Assembly (NCBI RefSeq): GCF_003073045.1
Contig: NC_037601.1
Span: 22,542,150-22,606,149, forward strand
Reading direction: 5' to 3'
Length of the DNA stretch: 64,000 nucleotides
DNA from: Pomacea canaliculata
Taxonomy: Eukaryota > Mollusca > Gastropoda > Architaenioglossa > Ampullariidae
Shown here: in pieces, positions 62,893 to 64,000 of the stretch
Layout of the letters: each line of letters begins with the position of its first letter
Position numbering within the stretch: the first letter of the stretch is position 1
Notes under the pieces: model-generated
The model's database searches: none
What the model was told of the DNA's origin: nothing
What the model saw: only the letters and a program-made list of their open reading frames with translations
Translations under genes and position numbers: made by a program

Positions 62893-64000
62893 CTTAACAT
62901 GGAACAGCAAGACATGAATCATGTAACAGCAGTCTGTCACAATTAGTCACTAAACATAGTGATATGTGAAGAAACAACTTATACTGAGATGCCACTTGAA
63001 ATTTCTTTAAAAGACAGAATAGGATTTCCTGAAAATTACACAAACCTGATTTTTGTCAGATTCCGAAAACGGTTTACACACGTTAGATGAAAAAGTTATA
63101 TTTTTTAATACGTCTACATAATTCAAATCACGTTTCTGAGAAGAGAAAGCAACTTAGTTATGTGCTTCTTTCCGTGCAATAGTGAAACAAGTTTCCTACT
63201 AAGTTCATTTTGAATATTTGTTAAGGAATCATCGCTATTCTTTTATGTAATGGAAATCAACAAGTCACTGCCATCACAATTATGATATATGTAAAAAAAA
63301 TGTTTCTTTAAAATGATGTGAATGGTTTCTTAAAAGAAACCAGCAGACGATCAAATAATAGGCGTATTTTGATCAGCATAAAGCTGCTTATAAAGCCATT
63401 TAATTGAAACAAAAGGTCTAAAGAAGAATCCTGAATTCATGTGATTATATGGTTGGCATTATAAGAAAAACTGACTTCATGCGACGAATAGTAACATAGA
63501 CCTCATGTATCGCACACATATCAACAAATAACTGTGAACTAGTGCAAGGAAATCATGCCTCAAAAGTATATCCTACAATTCGTTGTGTGAACACCTGGCA
63601 AGTATATTTATTTAAGTGATTTATTCATTCTTCCACAGAAGCGCGTGCCTACACGTGCACACACATGCATGTGTACACATCCACCAGCTGATTAATGTCA
63701 TTTCAGCCTTGGTGTGGTTTCATTATCATGGGTATTACATTGTATCACGAGCAAGGCAGCTTCAGCCAACAGCAGCAGCATAAAGCAGCGATGTTCTGCA
63801 TAACTTCATTAGAACCATACATGATGACAGACACTATTAGAATCATACATGACAATTACATGATTAGTGCCGGTAGTATTCTGCCATCCGTGGGGTACAT
63901 GTGGGCTTAAAGCTCGCTGAGACACACGCACGAACAACACAGAAAGGAAAGTTTTACACAAGCACGAGCGTGCGCACGCACACATACACACATTTCTCTC
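62893..64000. other. IP3R intron to window edge
   Basis: No exon is recognised. Upstream IP3R exons, including the ligand-binding core and the start, must lie beyond 64000 on the minus strand. Short CA-rich microsatellites are near 63650 and 63970. Confidence 0.5.

Overview
The window looks like nuclear DNA from a mollusc, most likely a gastropod. It is AT-rich, its genes have many small exons with GT/AG introns, and about half of it is repeats. Pointers to a mollusc are a pair of conodipine-type secreted phospholipase A2 genes, an intronless nicotinic-receptor-like gene, and short tRNA-derived SINEs ending in a GGCACGGCGTAAAACACC-type tail. All names rest on reading translations and motifs by eye; no database search was possible.

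Layout. 0-7.2 kb: a segmental copy carrying a dead reverse-transcriptase fragment and a frameshifted nicotinic-receptor-like gene, interrupted by a probable solo LTR and ending exactly at a hAT transposon. 7.8-11 kb: a small three-exon unknown gene (+), whose introns contain an inverted repeat and, on the opposite strand, the last two exons of a DUF4806 gene. 11.3-17.7 kb: a RAD51 retropseudogene joined to a truncated duplicate of ten IP3-receptor exons. 18-24.4 kb: two secreted PLA2 genes, the second bracketed by ~0.6 kb inverted repeats. 24.6-28.1 kb: GC-rich retroelement remnants, an orphan MADF exon and a CpG-rich repeat. 28.1-31.6 kb: the second, intact copy of the segment seen at 0.8-5.5 kb. 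32-36.6 kb: repeats, including one SINE. 36.7 kb to the right edge: the minus-strand 3' portion of a divergent inositol 1,4,5-trisphosphate receptor (IP3R) gene, 35 exons and about 1,790 codons read here, with the start beyond the window.

Two recent segmental duplications shape the window. One is direct (803-5531 and 28112-31552). The other is inverted (12088-17679 and 55598-61081). Members of one CpG-rich repeat family sit at a breakpoint of each, which suggests a shared mechanism. The most interesting coding signal is the IP3R: its pore reads Y-G-L-I-G-D where known IP3 receptors have GGGVGD, and it carries a proline-rich C-terminal tail of about 300 residues. Several of its splice junctions are directly abutted by minisatellites.
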